Shown in pieces: positions 11,079-22,500 of a stretch of 64,000 bases of DNA. The stretch covers positions 11,889,837 to 11,953,836 of the forward strand of contig NC_087080.1 of NCBI RefSeq assembly GCF_026151205.1, read 5' to 3'. The position numbers and the translations under genes are program-made. Source of the DNA: Bolinopsis microptera (taxonomy: Eukaryota; Ctenophora; Tentaculata; Lobata; Bolinopsidae). Below the pieces are notes generated by a model, which worked only from the letters and a program-made list of their open reading frames with translations, was not told the DNA's origin and searched no databases. The first letter of the stretch is position 1. The number at the start of each line of letters is the position of its first letter.

Positions 11079-12663
11079 TTAATGTGAGTTACTAAAATAA
11101 CCACTTATCTTTCCTCATACATGCAACCACTGCACTCCAACTAAACACATTATTTACCACAGTCCACACACCATACTCCACAGATGATATATTTATATAT
11201 ACACACAAACACACTAGTACCGAACAATTGCACTGTAAAACATGCTCACGATACACTCAAAATTAGAAATATTCGGCTCGTATATGAAACTTAGCGACTT
11301 ACACTCAGTGTACACCCAGTGTTAACCAGTATTACACACTAGTAAATTCTACGTAACGCGCGAAAACAATAATTCTGTAGCGTTTTCATTGTCACATTTC
11401 ACGTCGACGGGATTAAACGCGCGCGCGCGTAACAACTTATCTTACTGCTAACTCAGCGACTAGACACACAACGACTTCGACATTTGACAGATGACTAAAC
11501 AATTGTGAGTTATGACGGACTTAACTGTATGGGTCAACTACTGAAACTATATTGTTTACTATCTTATTCATTATACTGGACATGAGATGACGAAGTATCT
11601 TAAGCAGCACTTTATACCCCCACTTAGAACTTGATTAGTCACGAACAATAGAATCATCAAAAACCAATACAATAAAACATCTTGATCAATAAATGCCTAG
11701 CAGCACCAGACAGCAGCCGTGTACCTTTTTCGACTCCGTGGAGTCCCTGATGGACTTTTGTTTACTTTTGTTAATAATCGGACTAACCTTTCTTTCTCGA
11801 AACATGTATCCTATTGTATTTCATTATAGTATTAAGATGTGAAGATATACTAGATATTACAACGAAATAGAGGTATACCAAATTGGCCCTTGATATGAAC
11901 TATAACCGTGTTGATGGTTTTAAATTTTGTATGTTGTAAGCACTTTAGTTTGTGAAGCGTTTACTCCTCCCCCTCAGCAAGACAGCTAGATTATAGATTA
12001 ATGATAATAATTGTCAAATGTCGTTATATATTATATAACAGTTATAAATGTTCAATATTTGTAGAGCGACTTTAAGAGTAGTGGTCCACAGGGGTCCGAA
12101 AAAGCCGTACAGGCACTTGGGTCCTTATCCTTGTCACTAATCTCAATTGGATTCGGTTTACACAAAGCATGAACATTTAGACGTACACATTGACACGATA
12201 TTTATTAGAAAGCAAAAAGTATAAAATAATACGTGCGTGCGCGGCTTGAGCCGCGCCGCATAAGAACGGATGCGTGTAGGGGCTGGAGTACGCTTGTATG
12301 TAAATTAATGAAATGTTGCATTGTAAATATTTAGAATTGACGATATATTTTGATCTAAAAGTAAATTTTACAAAGCTGGCTTTGGATTTAGGTAAGATTA
12401 TAATTTATTTTTTTAAAAAAACCACGGATAATTTTAAATGTATTTCTATTTGTCGTATAATCATAAACAATTTAATCATGTTTTTAAGAATGCGCGGCTT
12501 TGGCGGCCAGTTATTGACTTATACATTAAATTGAATTTTAAATAGAAATGTGAATATATTAAAATTTAAAACTTTCAAAACGGAGGCTTATAAATATTAT
12601 TATATTATGATTGTAAAATAAAGGATAAAATTTTAAATTTGTTTCACTAAAAATTTGTTTCAC
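11079..12663 (+). other. 3' UTR of CR1-like LINE
   Basis: About 1.6 kb of non-coding DNA runs from the ORF2 stop to the terminal repeats AAATTTGTTTCACT. From 11505 on it is shared with 16789-17928. Both copies conserve the small palindrome GACTCC-NN-GGAGTC (near 11730), GTGGTCCACAGGGGTCCG (near 12082) and GCGGCTTGAGCCGCGCCGC (near 12241). A GCGCGCGCGCG run is at 11417. Confidence 0.8.
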
Positions 12664-13315
12664 TTGTTATATGACGACTGGAATGACGAAATGCAGTGTT
12701 TGCAGCAAACAAACCATTAGAAACAAGAAAATCCAATAATCTCCCACCATTTTCATTTCGTCTTCCGACGCCATGCCTTCCAATGTTCTTATGAAGGCCA
12801 TTTTGAAAGTCATGATCAGACCTTTTGCCAAGTTTGGCATTGAAATCTCCTAGGATCCAGATTTCATGTCTTGCAGGCACATTAATTGCTTCCTGAAGCT
12901 CACAGTAAAACTGGTCAGTAGCAGCCGGATTTGATAAAGTTTTTGGGTTGGTTGGACTGTAACAGTTCACGATTCGCATTTTGCATGGTGGTTTGTTAAC
13001 AAACTTGGATGGAATATAAAAGTCCATGAAAGCAACTCGATCGCTGATCTGATGAAATGAACGGAAATAATGATTTACACGAGCGTTGATTAAGAAACCC
13101 AGTCCACCATGACGTCCTGTCTTCTGATCAAACAAAAGGAGGCGATGATTTCCTGGTAGTTTCTTATCCTCAAACTGACAAATTTTAGTCTCTTGTATCC
13201 CTATAATGTCCAAGTCATACCTGTCACAGTCGTTAGCAAGCAAGCACTGCTTGTCTGTCTTCGTCAAACCTCGAACATTCCAAGTAGCAAAGCCGAGAAG
13301 AGCAATTGGTAACAA
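12664..13315 (-). pseudogene. LINE-B, endonuclease N-terminal segment (first piece)
   Basis: The minus-strand frame from ATG 13315 reads the first two thirds of an APE endonuclease: GFATWNVRGL (metal-binding Asn), DIIGIQETK (catalytic Glu), MRIVNCYSPTN (Tyr block) and IWILGDFNAKLG (Asp-Asn block). It ends at FRHSSRHIT, where the CR1-like LINE has inserted after the target TTGTTAT. The missing C-terminal blocks are at 3477-3319 in the same frame. The true start may lie upstream, because the region to about 13454 is partly open in another frame. Confidence 0.88.
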
Positions 13316-14870
13316 GGATTACGGTGACCAGTTCTACAGTCTTTCTACTCAGCCGAATACTCGAGAAATCGGGTGTGAGGGTTAAATGAGGAGCTGCACA
13401 TTGCAGCAAAGTCTCGGGCGAAGAAAGTATGGTACACACTACCTTAACCGTCACTGGCTAAAAACAAATCCTTCGGCTTCCTGTAATTGGCTGGTTGCAT
13501 TTGTGTAACAATGTGGCTGTTGGAATACTCCGAAGTAAAATAAGTGTCTTGATAAAAAAAGAATGATTTGTGATTGCTGGAATGTCAATGATATCTTAGC
13601 TGTTGACATAACGTAGATATTAGTACTAGTATGAGCACATAGATAACATATATAGCTTAATATATTGTAAAAAGTAACAATAACTAACCAGACATTGTTA
13701 TACAGCGTCAAATCAAGCCAATTTTAAGACAAAAATAAAGAAAAACATACACAAACTATACATACAAATATAACCTTTTAAAAGCTATTTAATTTTACCA
13801 CAATAATCTAATCCTGATTTTACAATAATCGAATCAATAAATAATGTTGTTTATAGATATTTGTCGACCAACATAATTAATAATTTATGAACAATTTTAT
13901 TAAATAATATGATATTGATTGACAATGTCAACTCATCGAAATCGTTGCTTTGCGAAGCAATCAACGATGCGAAGCAAGAAAACTAGTAATTGCGCGGCGC
14001 GTCGCGAAGCCTAGCGGCGAAGTCCTTCAAAATATAATCAAGAAACCAACAATTTCAAGAAAACAATAATATGAAATACATTTTATTTTAAAACCTATAG
14101 CTATTCATACTTCCCAATAAAATTAAAATATAATAAGTTTATTTTTGTTACCTGGCTCGTCAATCCTTGTGCGCACTGCTTTTTTCAAGCTTCATGGACA
14201 AGATAAACTTTTTATTTGTAGATTTACAACCTACCAGGACGCGCGCTGAGTTGGACTGGATATTTTACAATCAGTATCACCCGTTTATTTTTTATAAGTA
14301 ATAGAATCAAGCATTACTTTGGGACCTCAAGCTATCATGTTCATAAACCATAAACTTGTAGGTTTACAACCTACCAGGACGCGCGCCGCGTTGGACTCGT
14401 CGACGGTCCAATATATGGAACAGATATTTTACGAGTATCACCCGTTAAACCATAAACATGTTCATAAATAGAGATTAGGCGGAATGTTGCTCTTACCAGA
14501 GCCCTCTCGCTTGCAGTAGCGCGCGACCGCCGCGTCACGCAGTACGCGTATACACATGGCTATGTGAAGGCGGAATGACAGGCTGAGCGCGGCCCAGTAA
14601 AATCAAGCAATAAACTGTATTAGCAAGCTAAATAACTATAACCAAATCCGCATTGAATTTTTATAAAAGTTCATTTAATCATTTAATATTAATTTTACAT
14701 ATTTTTGATGATGTTCAACTTATTTCAGCATAATTAAACAATCAACAATGCATAAATGTAAATGTTTTAATATTGAGGTAATAAATTTGTGAGCACAAAA
14801 TTATTTATTTTGTATTATAGTACTACTATTTATTCGTATAATAAATAACTAAATAAATGCGCGCAGACTG
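13316..14870. other. Non-coding, with small dispersed repeats
   Basis: I see no convincing gene. It holds the 5' side of LINE-B, AT-rich DNA, and pieces repeated elsewhere. 13912-14030 resembles 15312-15425 (TCGTTGCT, GCGAAGCAA and GCGGCGCGTCG blocks). Two copies of a GTTTACAACCTACCAGGACGCGCG unit lie at about 14217-14293 and 14355-14452. The second contains a 34-bp stretch also found at 1653-1686. Confidence 0.6.
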
Positions 14871-14880
14871 ATCATATTCT

Positions 14881-15092
14881 TGTTTGTATCACGTGGTGAC
14901 CCGCACTGTCGCTTCACTATAGTAGCGTCTTCGACGCTACAGGGGGAGCCGCGCACGAGTGCGCGTCGGGTCATACAACGTATGACAAATTCTTGTCATA
15001 CGTTGTATGACCCGCCGCGCACGAGTGCGCGGCTCCCCTTGTATCGTAGAAACTCTATAGTGAAGCGACCGTGGGGGTCGCAACGTGATACA
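14881..15092. mobile_element. Palindromic MITE with 10-bp duplication
   Basis: A 212-bp element is flanked by ATCATATTCT at 14871-14880 and 15093-15102. Its ends pair as TGTATCACGT near the left end and ACGTGATACA at the right. The pairing continues inwards through CGCTTCACTATAG, GGGAGCCGCGCACGAG and CGGGTCATACAACGTATGACAA to a centre near 14993. Smaller hairpins are nested in it (TAGCGTCTTCGACGCTA; GCGCACGAGTGCGC; TCATACAACGTATGA). No coding capacity. The duplication length suits a Mutator-like family, but that is a guess. Confidence 0.85.
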
Positions 15093-15102
15093 ATCATATT
15101 CT

Positions 15103-16068
15103 AGGCTGTTGTACATTCATAAATTCTACAAGATCTTCGGATAGACAAAAAATTTTTTGTAAGAGTAAATATACATAAATTGATTTTGGTTGATATGTGG
15201 CCCATTCCATCACGTCTGAGTATGTTTTCCTATAATTTTGTATTCTGTCTTTTTGGCTGTTCTTTGAAGAGCTTACAATATCAGACATTTACCTTTCGTT
15301 CTATAAACAATGGTGTTGGTTGACGATGTCAACCCATCGAGATCGTTGCTCTGCGAAGCAAGAATGCTAGTTCGCGAAGCAAGAATGCTAGTTCGCGCGG
15401 CGCGTCGAAGCGGCGAAGTCCTCCAAACAATGGTGCTATAGACTGGCATGGAAGTACTGTTCACAACTTGGATGAGCATAAATATATGAGCCTATTTCTT
15501 TATCGTGCTATTTTTACCTATAGTTTACCGTTACGTTGTACCAAGCTAATCGTCTAGGCTATAAGCTGTTCTTACGAACATTGGAGGCATTAAAAAAACC
15601 TAGACAACTCAAATCTATTTTCGACTTTTTGTTTTTTGGGTATTTAATACCTTGCATACTTTCTTTATAGGAATCGCTTCCCTCAGCCTCTTGTGTAACA
15701 CAGCCATTTTTGCTGATTGTGCACATACGGCCCAAAATAAAAATCATTGATACATTATAACATAATTTGCGTGCAAACGTAGTTCACTTTCTCAATGCTG
15801 CATTAAGGTGGCCTTATCTGGAGATAGAGTCAATCATATTTTGGTATGATTTCTCCTCTTTTTCCTTTTTCAACCCAAATCTTTCTTGTGCTTGCTGTTG
15901 GTCACCAGATATTATTCTGAAGGAGAGTCCTTGCTTTTTCATTATTATACTAATCTTCATTTATTGATGCGAAAAATATATCATTGGATAGAAATATGGA
16001 TTATGGAGAATGTATGAGAAATTTAGTCACTCGGATTGTTTGTTATGTCGAGTGGACTCAAATTCATA
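15103..16068. other. No gene recognised
   Basis: Unassigned DNA. The only structure I see is the block 15312-15425, which contains a tandem GCGAAGCAAGAATGCTAGTT pair and is related to 13912-14030. Confidence 0.5.
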
Positions 16069-16076
16069 ATATAGCA

Positions 16077-16365
16077 CAGTGGCGTAACGTTGCCTGTTGG
16101 CGCCCCCCTGCCGAAAAGGCGCCCCCCTGTTGGCGCCCCCTCCCCTTTTGGTGCCCCTCCCTAAAATTGAACAAATTAGGTGATTTTAGAAGATATGCCG
16201 GTAAAAATCTCTAAAAAAGTGTGTATCTAGAGCAAAACGCGCATTTTTGCTAGTACTTTAGTTAAGTTTTCGAAATTGTCCCACATTCAAACGACGATTT
16301 GGCGCCCCCCTAAGACGGCGCCCCCCTGCACAGCGGGGTCAGCAGGGCCCTTCGTTACGCCACTG
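16077..16365. mobile_element. hAT-like MITE
   Basis: A 289-bp element begins CAGTGGCGTAACG and ends CGTTACGCCACTG. It is flanked by ATATAGCA at 16069-16076 and 16366-16373. CAGTGGCG termini with an 8-bp duplication are standard for hAT derivatives. The interior carries four or five GGCGCCCCCCT blocks near the ends, likely subterminal binding sites, and no ORF of note. Confidence 0.93.
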
Positions 16366-16373
16366 ATATAGCA

Positions 16374-16788
16374 TAGTGTCGTACAATGGCAGATTCTAGA
16401 TGTTTTAACAGAGCGCCTCATTTAAACCTCAATCACCGATTTCCCAATCATCTCAATAGTTTTTCTATCTGAGCTGTTTGGTTCACAGAAAATCAGATAA
16501 TATGGACAGTTATACGTTTATGACTATGTTTTGAACAAAGTTTGTTTCAGTAACCATTGAGAACTTATGTCCACATGCCCAAATTGGTGTAAATGAAAAA
16601 TGTTAAGACATGCACCTTATTTATATGAAAATATTTTCCTTATAAAGGGCAACCACATTTTTTTGTTTGATACTGCGTTGTTTGTGATTTTTCTCATTCA
16701 AAGAAACAGGGCTCGGAGATGAATGAAATGGTCTAAATTTCAGGGGGCCATAGTTAAGGTATGCAGCAATTTTTATCCATGAAAGTTA
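16374..16788. other. No gene recognised
   Basis: About 400 bp of AT-rich DNA between the hAT-like MITE and the truncated LINE copy; no motif worth naming. Confidence 0.5.
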
Positions 16789-17928
16789 TGAGTTATGACG
16801 GACTTAACTGTATGGGTCAACTACTGAAACTGTATTGTATACTATCTTAATCATTATACTGGACATGAGATGACGAAGTATCTTAAGCAGCACTTTATAC
16901 CTCCACTTAGAACTTGATTAGTCACGAACAATAGAATCATTATAAATCAATACAATAAAACATCTTGATCAATAAATGCCTAGCAGCACCAGACAGCGGC
17001 CGTGTACCTTTTTCGACTCCACGGAGTCCCTGATGGACTTTTGTTAATAATTTGACAGCAACCTTTCTTTCTCGAAACATAAATCCTACTGTACTTCATT
17101 ACAGTATTAAGATAATATAAAGCAAATCATGTCAATATATGACTACGAAATAGATCTATAGATTTGTCCATAATATTTAATACCGTATTGATGGTTTTGA
17201 ATTTTGTATATTGAATTTTAATGTGAAGCGTTTACTCTTCCCCCTCGGCAATTAATTAGAAAGTTAGATTAATGACAATAATTGCCAAATGACGTAGTAG
17301 ATATAAATGTTCAATGTTGTAGAGTGATTTCAAGAGTAGTGGTCCACAGGGGTCCGAAAAAGCCGTACAGGCACTTGGGTCCTTATCCTTGTCACTAGTC
17401 CCAATTGGATTCACTTTACACAAAACATGAACGTTTACAATTTAGACGTACACATTGGCACGATATTTATTAGAAAGCAAACAATATAAAATAATACGTG
17501 CGTGCGCGGCTTGAGCCGCGCCGCATAACAATTTATTGCGTTTAGGGGCTGGAGTACGCGTGTTTACAAATTAATGAATTGTTGCATTGTAAATATTTAA
17601 AGTTGACGATATATTATGATTTAATAGTAAATTTTTCAAAGCTGGCTTTGGACTTAGGTAAAATTATAACTTATTTATTTAAAAGAAAAAACCACGGATA
17701 GTTTTAAATTTACATAGTCGTATAACTATAATCAAGTTAATCCTGTTTTCAAGAATGCGCGGCTTTGGCGGCCAGTTATTGACTTGTACATAAAATTGAA
17801 TTTTAAATAGAAATGTGAATGTATTAAAATTTAAAACTTTCAAAACGGAGGCTTATAAATATTATTATATTATGATTGTAAAATAAAGGATAAAATTTTA
17901 AATTTGTTTCACTAAAAATTTGTTTCAC
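16789..17928 (+). mobile_element. 5'-truncated copy of the CR1-like LINE (3' UTR only)
   Basis: It matches 11505-12663 along its whole length with scattered substitutions and small indels, and ends at the same AAATTTGTTTCAC terminal unit. It starts abruptly inside the 3' UTR, the usual result of incomplete target-primed reverse transcription. It is the evidence that 11505-12663 belongs to the LINE and that 12663 is its true 3' end. I could not find a clear target duplication. Confidence 0.9.
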
Positions 17929-19500
17929 TAAATTCCATACACCACAAGAATTTGACCTCTGCGATGTTACATTTTAACAAAGATGGGTATTGTGTTCGTC
18001 TCAAAATCGCCACAAAGTGCCAAATTTATATTTTAAATTCACTGTAACCTATCTCTTCTGAAGGGAGTACCATAGAAATAACCAGCCTCATATCTTTGAA
18101 GGTACACATTTTGGAGAGAGTTCCCAACTTGTTGCATCCGTAACATTTTTGAAACTGTTACAAAAATCTAAAATTGCATTTTTGAGACCTAAGCAAAAAG
18201 ATGTCCTCAAATCGAAAATTCGACAGAAAATAACTGAGTTATGCATAATTTTGTAAATGCCCATATATAGGTGTAAGGCTTTGCACACCTTAGACTATTT
18301 TTACCATTTTTACCATTTTTTCATTATTCTGACTGAAACCAAAACAAATTGAAGTCATATAGGGTTTGACTATTTTTCCGTTATGGCTGCTTTCTCGATG
18401 CAAACTTATTGTTGCTGATACATAACCATCATATTATAAGAAGATGCACTTCTCTATGTCTTAAATGTACACAGTACTTGTGAATAATATGATAGCATAA
18501 TTCCTACCTCCTACTATGAATGATAGATTGAACCAAAGCATGAGATCAACTTGCTAGCAATAAATTAAACAAGCGCGGGTGGCCAGAAAAAAGCAAAAAT
18601 ACCAAGTTCATTAATATCTAACTATAATATTGCTTATCTAATCCTTTGCTCATCTAATCCTCTGTTAGTCCTGTTTGGCGTATTTTAGCTTGGCATGAGT
18701 TTTGTAAACTACAGTTATGAAATTACTTCCTCATTTAAACACTGTTAACAGAAACGTTTTTAGCATGCAAAAGAAGATAGGCATAATGTGAGACAGAACT
18801 AATAACTAACAATAAATGGATTTAATGCTGATATATGGTAAGTTACCATAAATTATAATTATGATAAAATCTTATAAATTTTATCATAATTATAATTTAT
18901 ATTTGATAGTTTGCCTTTTCGAATTCATCACCTTCAGTTCTGAAATACCACCCCAATTGTGTGATGTCATTGATTTTCTTTCAACAGATTCATTGAGACT
19001 CAAACTTTTCAGGTTTCTTGTGGTTGCTATGGTTGCCAAGTTATGTTAGTCAAGGTGAGTTGACTTGCTTTAAACTTATCAAGTGTCAACGTATTTACAA
19101 ATATATGCAAATCTATGCAATTTTTAAAATGCAAAACGACAGTTGAAAATATGTTTGGAATTCTGACATGACTATGACAGCTGACTGATAAGACACTGCA
19201 AAAACACTGGGTATTAAATTCTTTGTGTTGTACCTTCTGTTGTGGTAATATGTAATTGAACGATTAACACTGTCTTCGTGGACTCAATTTTCTTATTTTT
19301 GGCTGATCAGATGAACTGAAAAGATAAAATATTCCATGATTGTATAAGGTTTCCCTTGATAGCAGACAGTTATTTCCGCTGGTGATGTAGCAGAAACCTT
19401 TCCAACCATAATCCGATCTCCCTAGACTTTTGGAGATTACTGTTGCCGCTTCAGATCTCAACTATTTCGTTTCAAGGTGTTGCCAATTATCCTAGCAATA
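17929..19500. other. Non-coding; one perfect 23-bp palindrome
   Basis: I see no gene. An AT-only inverted repeat lies at 18848-18870 and 18878-18900 (two perfect 23-bp arms, 7-base loop). The rest is unassigned. Confidence 0.5.
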
Positions 19501-22500
19501 AATTGTCTGGCGCACGACGTCATTCTGCGCACGTCATAGCGCACAATTCATTAGCAATGTGACCTCATGCGCAAGTCACAGCACTTCCTCACCTGAAAGA
19601 AGGTTTTGAATTTAATTACAGTAGTTTTACAGCACCCGCACGTGTCGTACAGACCATTAAAATACGGGACATGTGACCATAAGATTGTAATGACAGGCGT
19701 ATCACAGCCAATCATAGCACAGGAACAGCTCGTTTACCCAATCAGAGGGCAGGGAATGAGCTGTGCGATCTGCACACTTTTCCGGGGAGGTGAAAATATA
19801 TCATGTTTCATTATTAACGACATTTGTAGTTATGTATTATTGGGTTTAACAGTTATCTACCGTCACAAAACAGCTCCATATTTTAAAACGAGTGCAGATT
19901 CTCTCTTTGCCGCTTGTACTTTTTTCACTCTTTAGGTTTCTTTCTACAGTTTTTAAAACTGATTATATCCACTCTCTCAGTCCTGCAAACTTTTCGTCAT
20001 CGTTATCGTGTTTTCTTCTCGGCAGTTAATCACAATATTACGTCACACACATAACTTGTCACACCCAGCTGTTCTAGTTTGTAGGTTCAAGGTTCTGTTA
20101 TCATGTTCAACAGGATTTGCTGTGTATTGCCACCCCACACTCAGTTACCATTGTCGTTAACGTTTAACTCCAACAACAGATACGAGACGTAAGTCTTCTT
20201 ATTAAAAGAGATCCCCAAAATTCCTAGCCCCCTGATGTGACCTCAGGTTGCACCAGCTATCACAAGGAACGTTTCCAGTTTCCACTACTATTGTTGTCGA
20301 TAATCGGGCGCACTTTCCCTTTTCTTCCCCTGTAAAACTATCCGAGGAGACCAGCATTAGCCGGCTCCCTGCCCTCTGCTCTCTGCTCTCTCTCTCCCTC
20401 TGGTGTTTAGTGGGCCTGACTCCCGTGCTATCGAGTTACCGTGACTATGAGAGTTGTCAGCTCATTCCTTTGTAACGTGAGAGAGAGAGAGAGAGGGAGG
20501 GAGAGGGGAGAGAGTTTTGTGCTCTGTTTAATGGTTGTCTTGTGATTCAGTGTAAGGTTTGTGTTTGACTTCGTCTTCTTGTCATCTTGCTGTTTGTACC
20601 AAGCGTCTGGTGACGTTGCAAGGTGGCACTTGCTAACAGTGGCAGGTTCTTTAGGGTGTTCCCCTTGCGAGGCACCTCCTCAGATCTCTTGTACGGAGTG
20701 AGTGTTGCAGGTTGTTTGTTGAAGTCACTCTCTCGGTAACTATTTGAGGATGTGATTTCAATTTCTTTTGTTTTAGAATTTATTTCCTCTTCCTTTTTAG
20801 GTTTCGAATTTAGTTTCCTAATCTCCAGCCCATTTCCTCACAGCTTTTTGAAGTTTCTTGAGTTCTAGACATTTTCTGAAATTAGCTATGGTTGCCAAAT
20901 TTTGATTCGAGTTCCTTTTCTCCTGGGAAATTTCTTCTCTTTAACCCCATGATCTCTATTTCATCTACTCACCGTCCACTTTCACCTAAATTTAGTTTTT
21001 ACATCCCCTGGTTTACGATATGGTGATTTCCAGCTGATTAAGGCTGTTACAGTTTCCATATTCTTTTGATTTGGCTAAAAACCTCAACGTGCTTATTATC
21101 TTTTGCACATAATTTTTTAAATTTATAAGAATTATAAATCAAGCTCCCAAAAAAGATAAATCCTAACGATTTCAGCTAAACTGGTCATTGAATATCTCAA
21201 TATAATCACATTCCTCAGTAAACTGATAGATTTCCTAGCTCTCTCTCCTTGACAAGAGAAGCCGAACTATTTGGCTCTCAGAGAGTAGTTAAACTGAGAG
21301 GAAGCTATCCTAATTGACTCTTCCTCGCCTAGGCTAGCTAATTCTATTCTACAATATTAATTCTGATACAGTCAGACTATTCTCTCTTGTTACTGTTAGG
21401 CTGTGGGACGTATCATGGCACTATGGTGCGTCTGTTATCACTTTAACTCACTGTTGCTTATTTTCAATATAGTCCGGTCTTTCTGACTGCAGACTTTAAC
21501 TTTCGGTCTAAAACTGTCGGTTTTTCTCTGTCCTGATACAAACTTGCAAGTATAAAATATATGTTGTCCTTGCCTTCAATTTGACAAGGTTTATCCTGGG
21601 CATTAGAAATGTTGCTAAGTGGGAATGTCGCCAAGTCCAGTGTCTGTCTAATGTATCCATTAACCTGCCCCCAACTGCCACCTTAGTTCATACTCAGCCA
21701 GACTTCACACCTGGATCAAATTAAACGCGAGACCTCTGTTCATGACGAACACTGGCTGTTTAGTTACCAAGGTTACTGATCGGTCAGGGAGTCTTGTACC
21801 ATCAAGCTTTGAGATACCCAACACCACGTGTTCCTATACCACTAATTAGCACTTTGATCCCTTATCATGTTTAAGACGGATACCTCGTCATGTTCAACTC
21901 CCTCCCTCATCTGTTTCAGCCGACGTGTGTCATGATTTCCGGGGGCCACATTCCATCCCGACCTCAGGGCCACATTCTCACCTCTCTCACAGGATTCACC
22001 GCTGCCTTTGAACCTTTATTTCGTCTGTTTTAAGTATCTCTAGTACCCTGAAACAGGTGTAGACCTCTACCCTTATTTGGCTCTCTCAGCTACGTAACTT
22101 TACTACAAGTGGCGCCAGATGTCTCAGCATTACATCACGTTCCACATTACGTCTGGCATCTCGCACTATCTGACGACCAGAGCTGTGTGTTCTTACTGCC
22201 AGCCATCTTCATCCCTTAACTCTGATTAACCTCACGTGCCCACCTCCCCAGATAAACCTTGCGTTTAAACTCCGTACTACCAGCTAGGTCGAGTGTTCCT
22301 ATTTCCTAATTCCTGCCTCCCCATCTCGTTAACTATCACGTGACTATGACGTCACCTCTCTCTCGGAGAAATTAAAATTACAGATTACCTGCTGGACGGG
22401 TAACTTGATATTTTCATCATTCAGATTGTTTTGTCTCGAGCTGTTGGTGGTGGGGAGGTGTTGGTGTTGAGTAGAGAGTGTTGAGGGAGATGATCTGATT

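Larger units (their letters stand above)
3478..12663 (+). mobile_element. CR1-like LINE, 5'-truncated, inserted in LINE-B
   Basis: A non-LTR retrotransposon flanked by TTGTTAT (3471-3477 and 12664-12670). It contains an ORF1 remnant with an esterase-like end, ORF2 with a PHD-like finger, APE endonuclease and reverse transcriptase, and a 1.6 kb 3' UTR. It ends in two copies of the short unit AAATTTGTTTCACT, as is usual for the CR1/L2 group. Without the 3867-bp insertion at 5628-9494 and one 8-bp duplication it would be about 5.3 kb. The 5' end is truncated inside ORF1. A 1.14 kb copy of the same 3' end lies at 16789-17928. Confidence 0.88.

Noticed and set aside
20103-20188. Possible first exon with a good donor site
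   Set aside because: Joining it to the receptor exon at 27715 gives an immediate stop, and I found no other partner exon.
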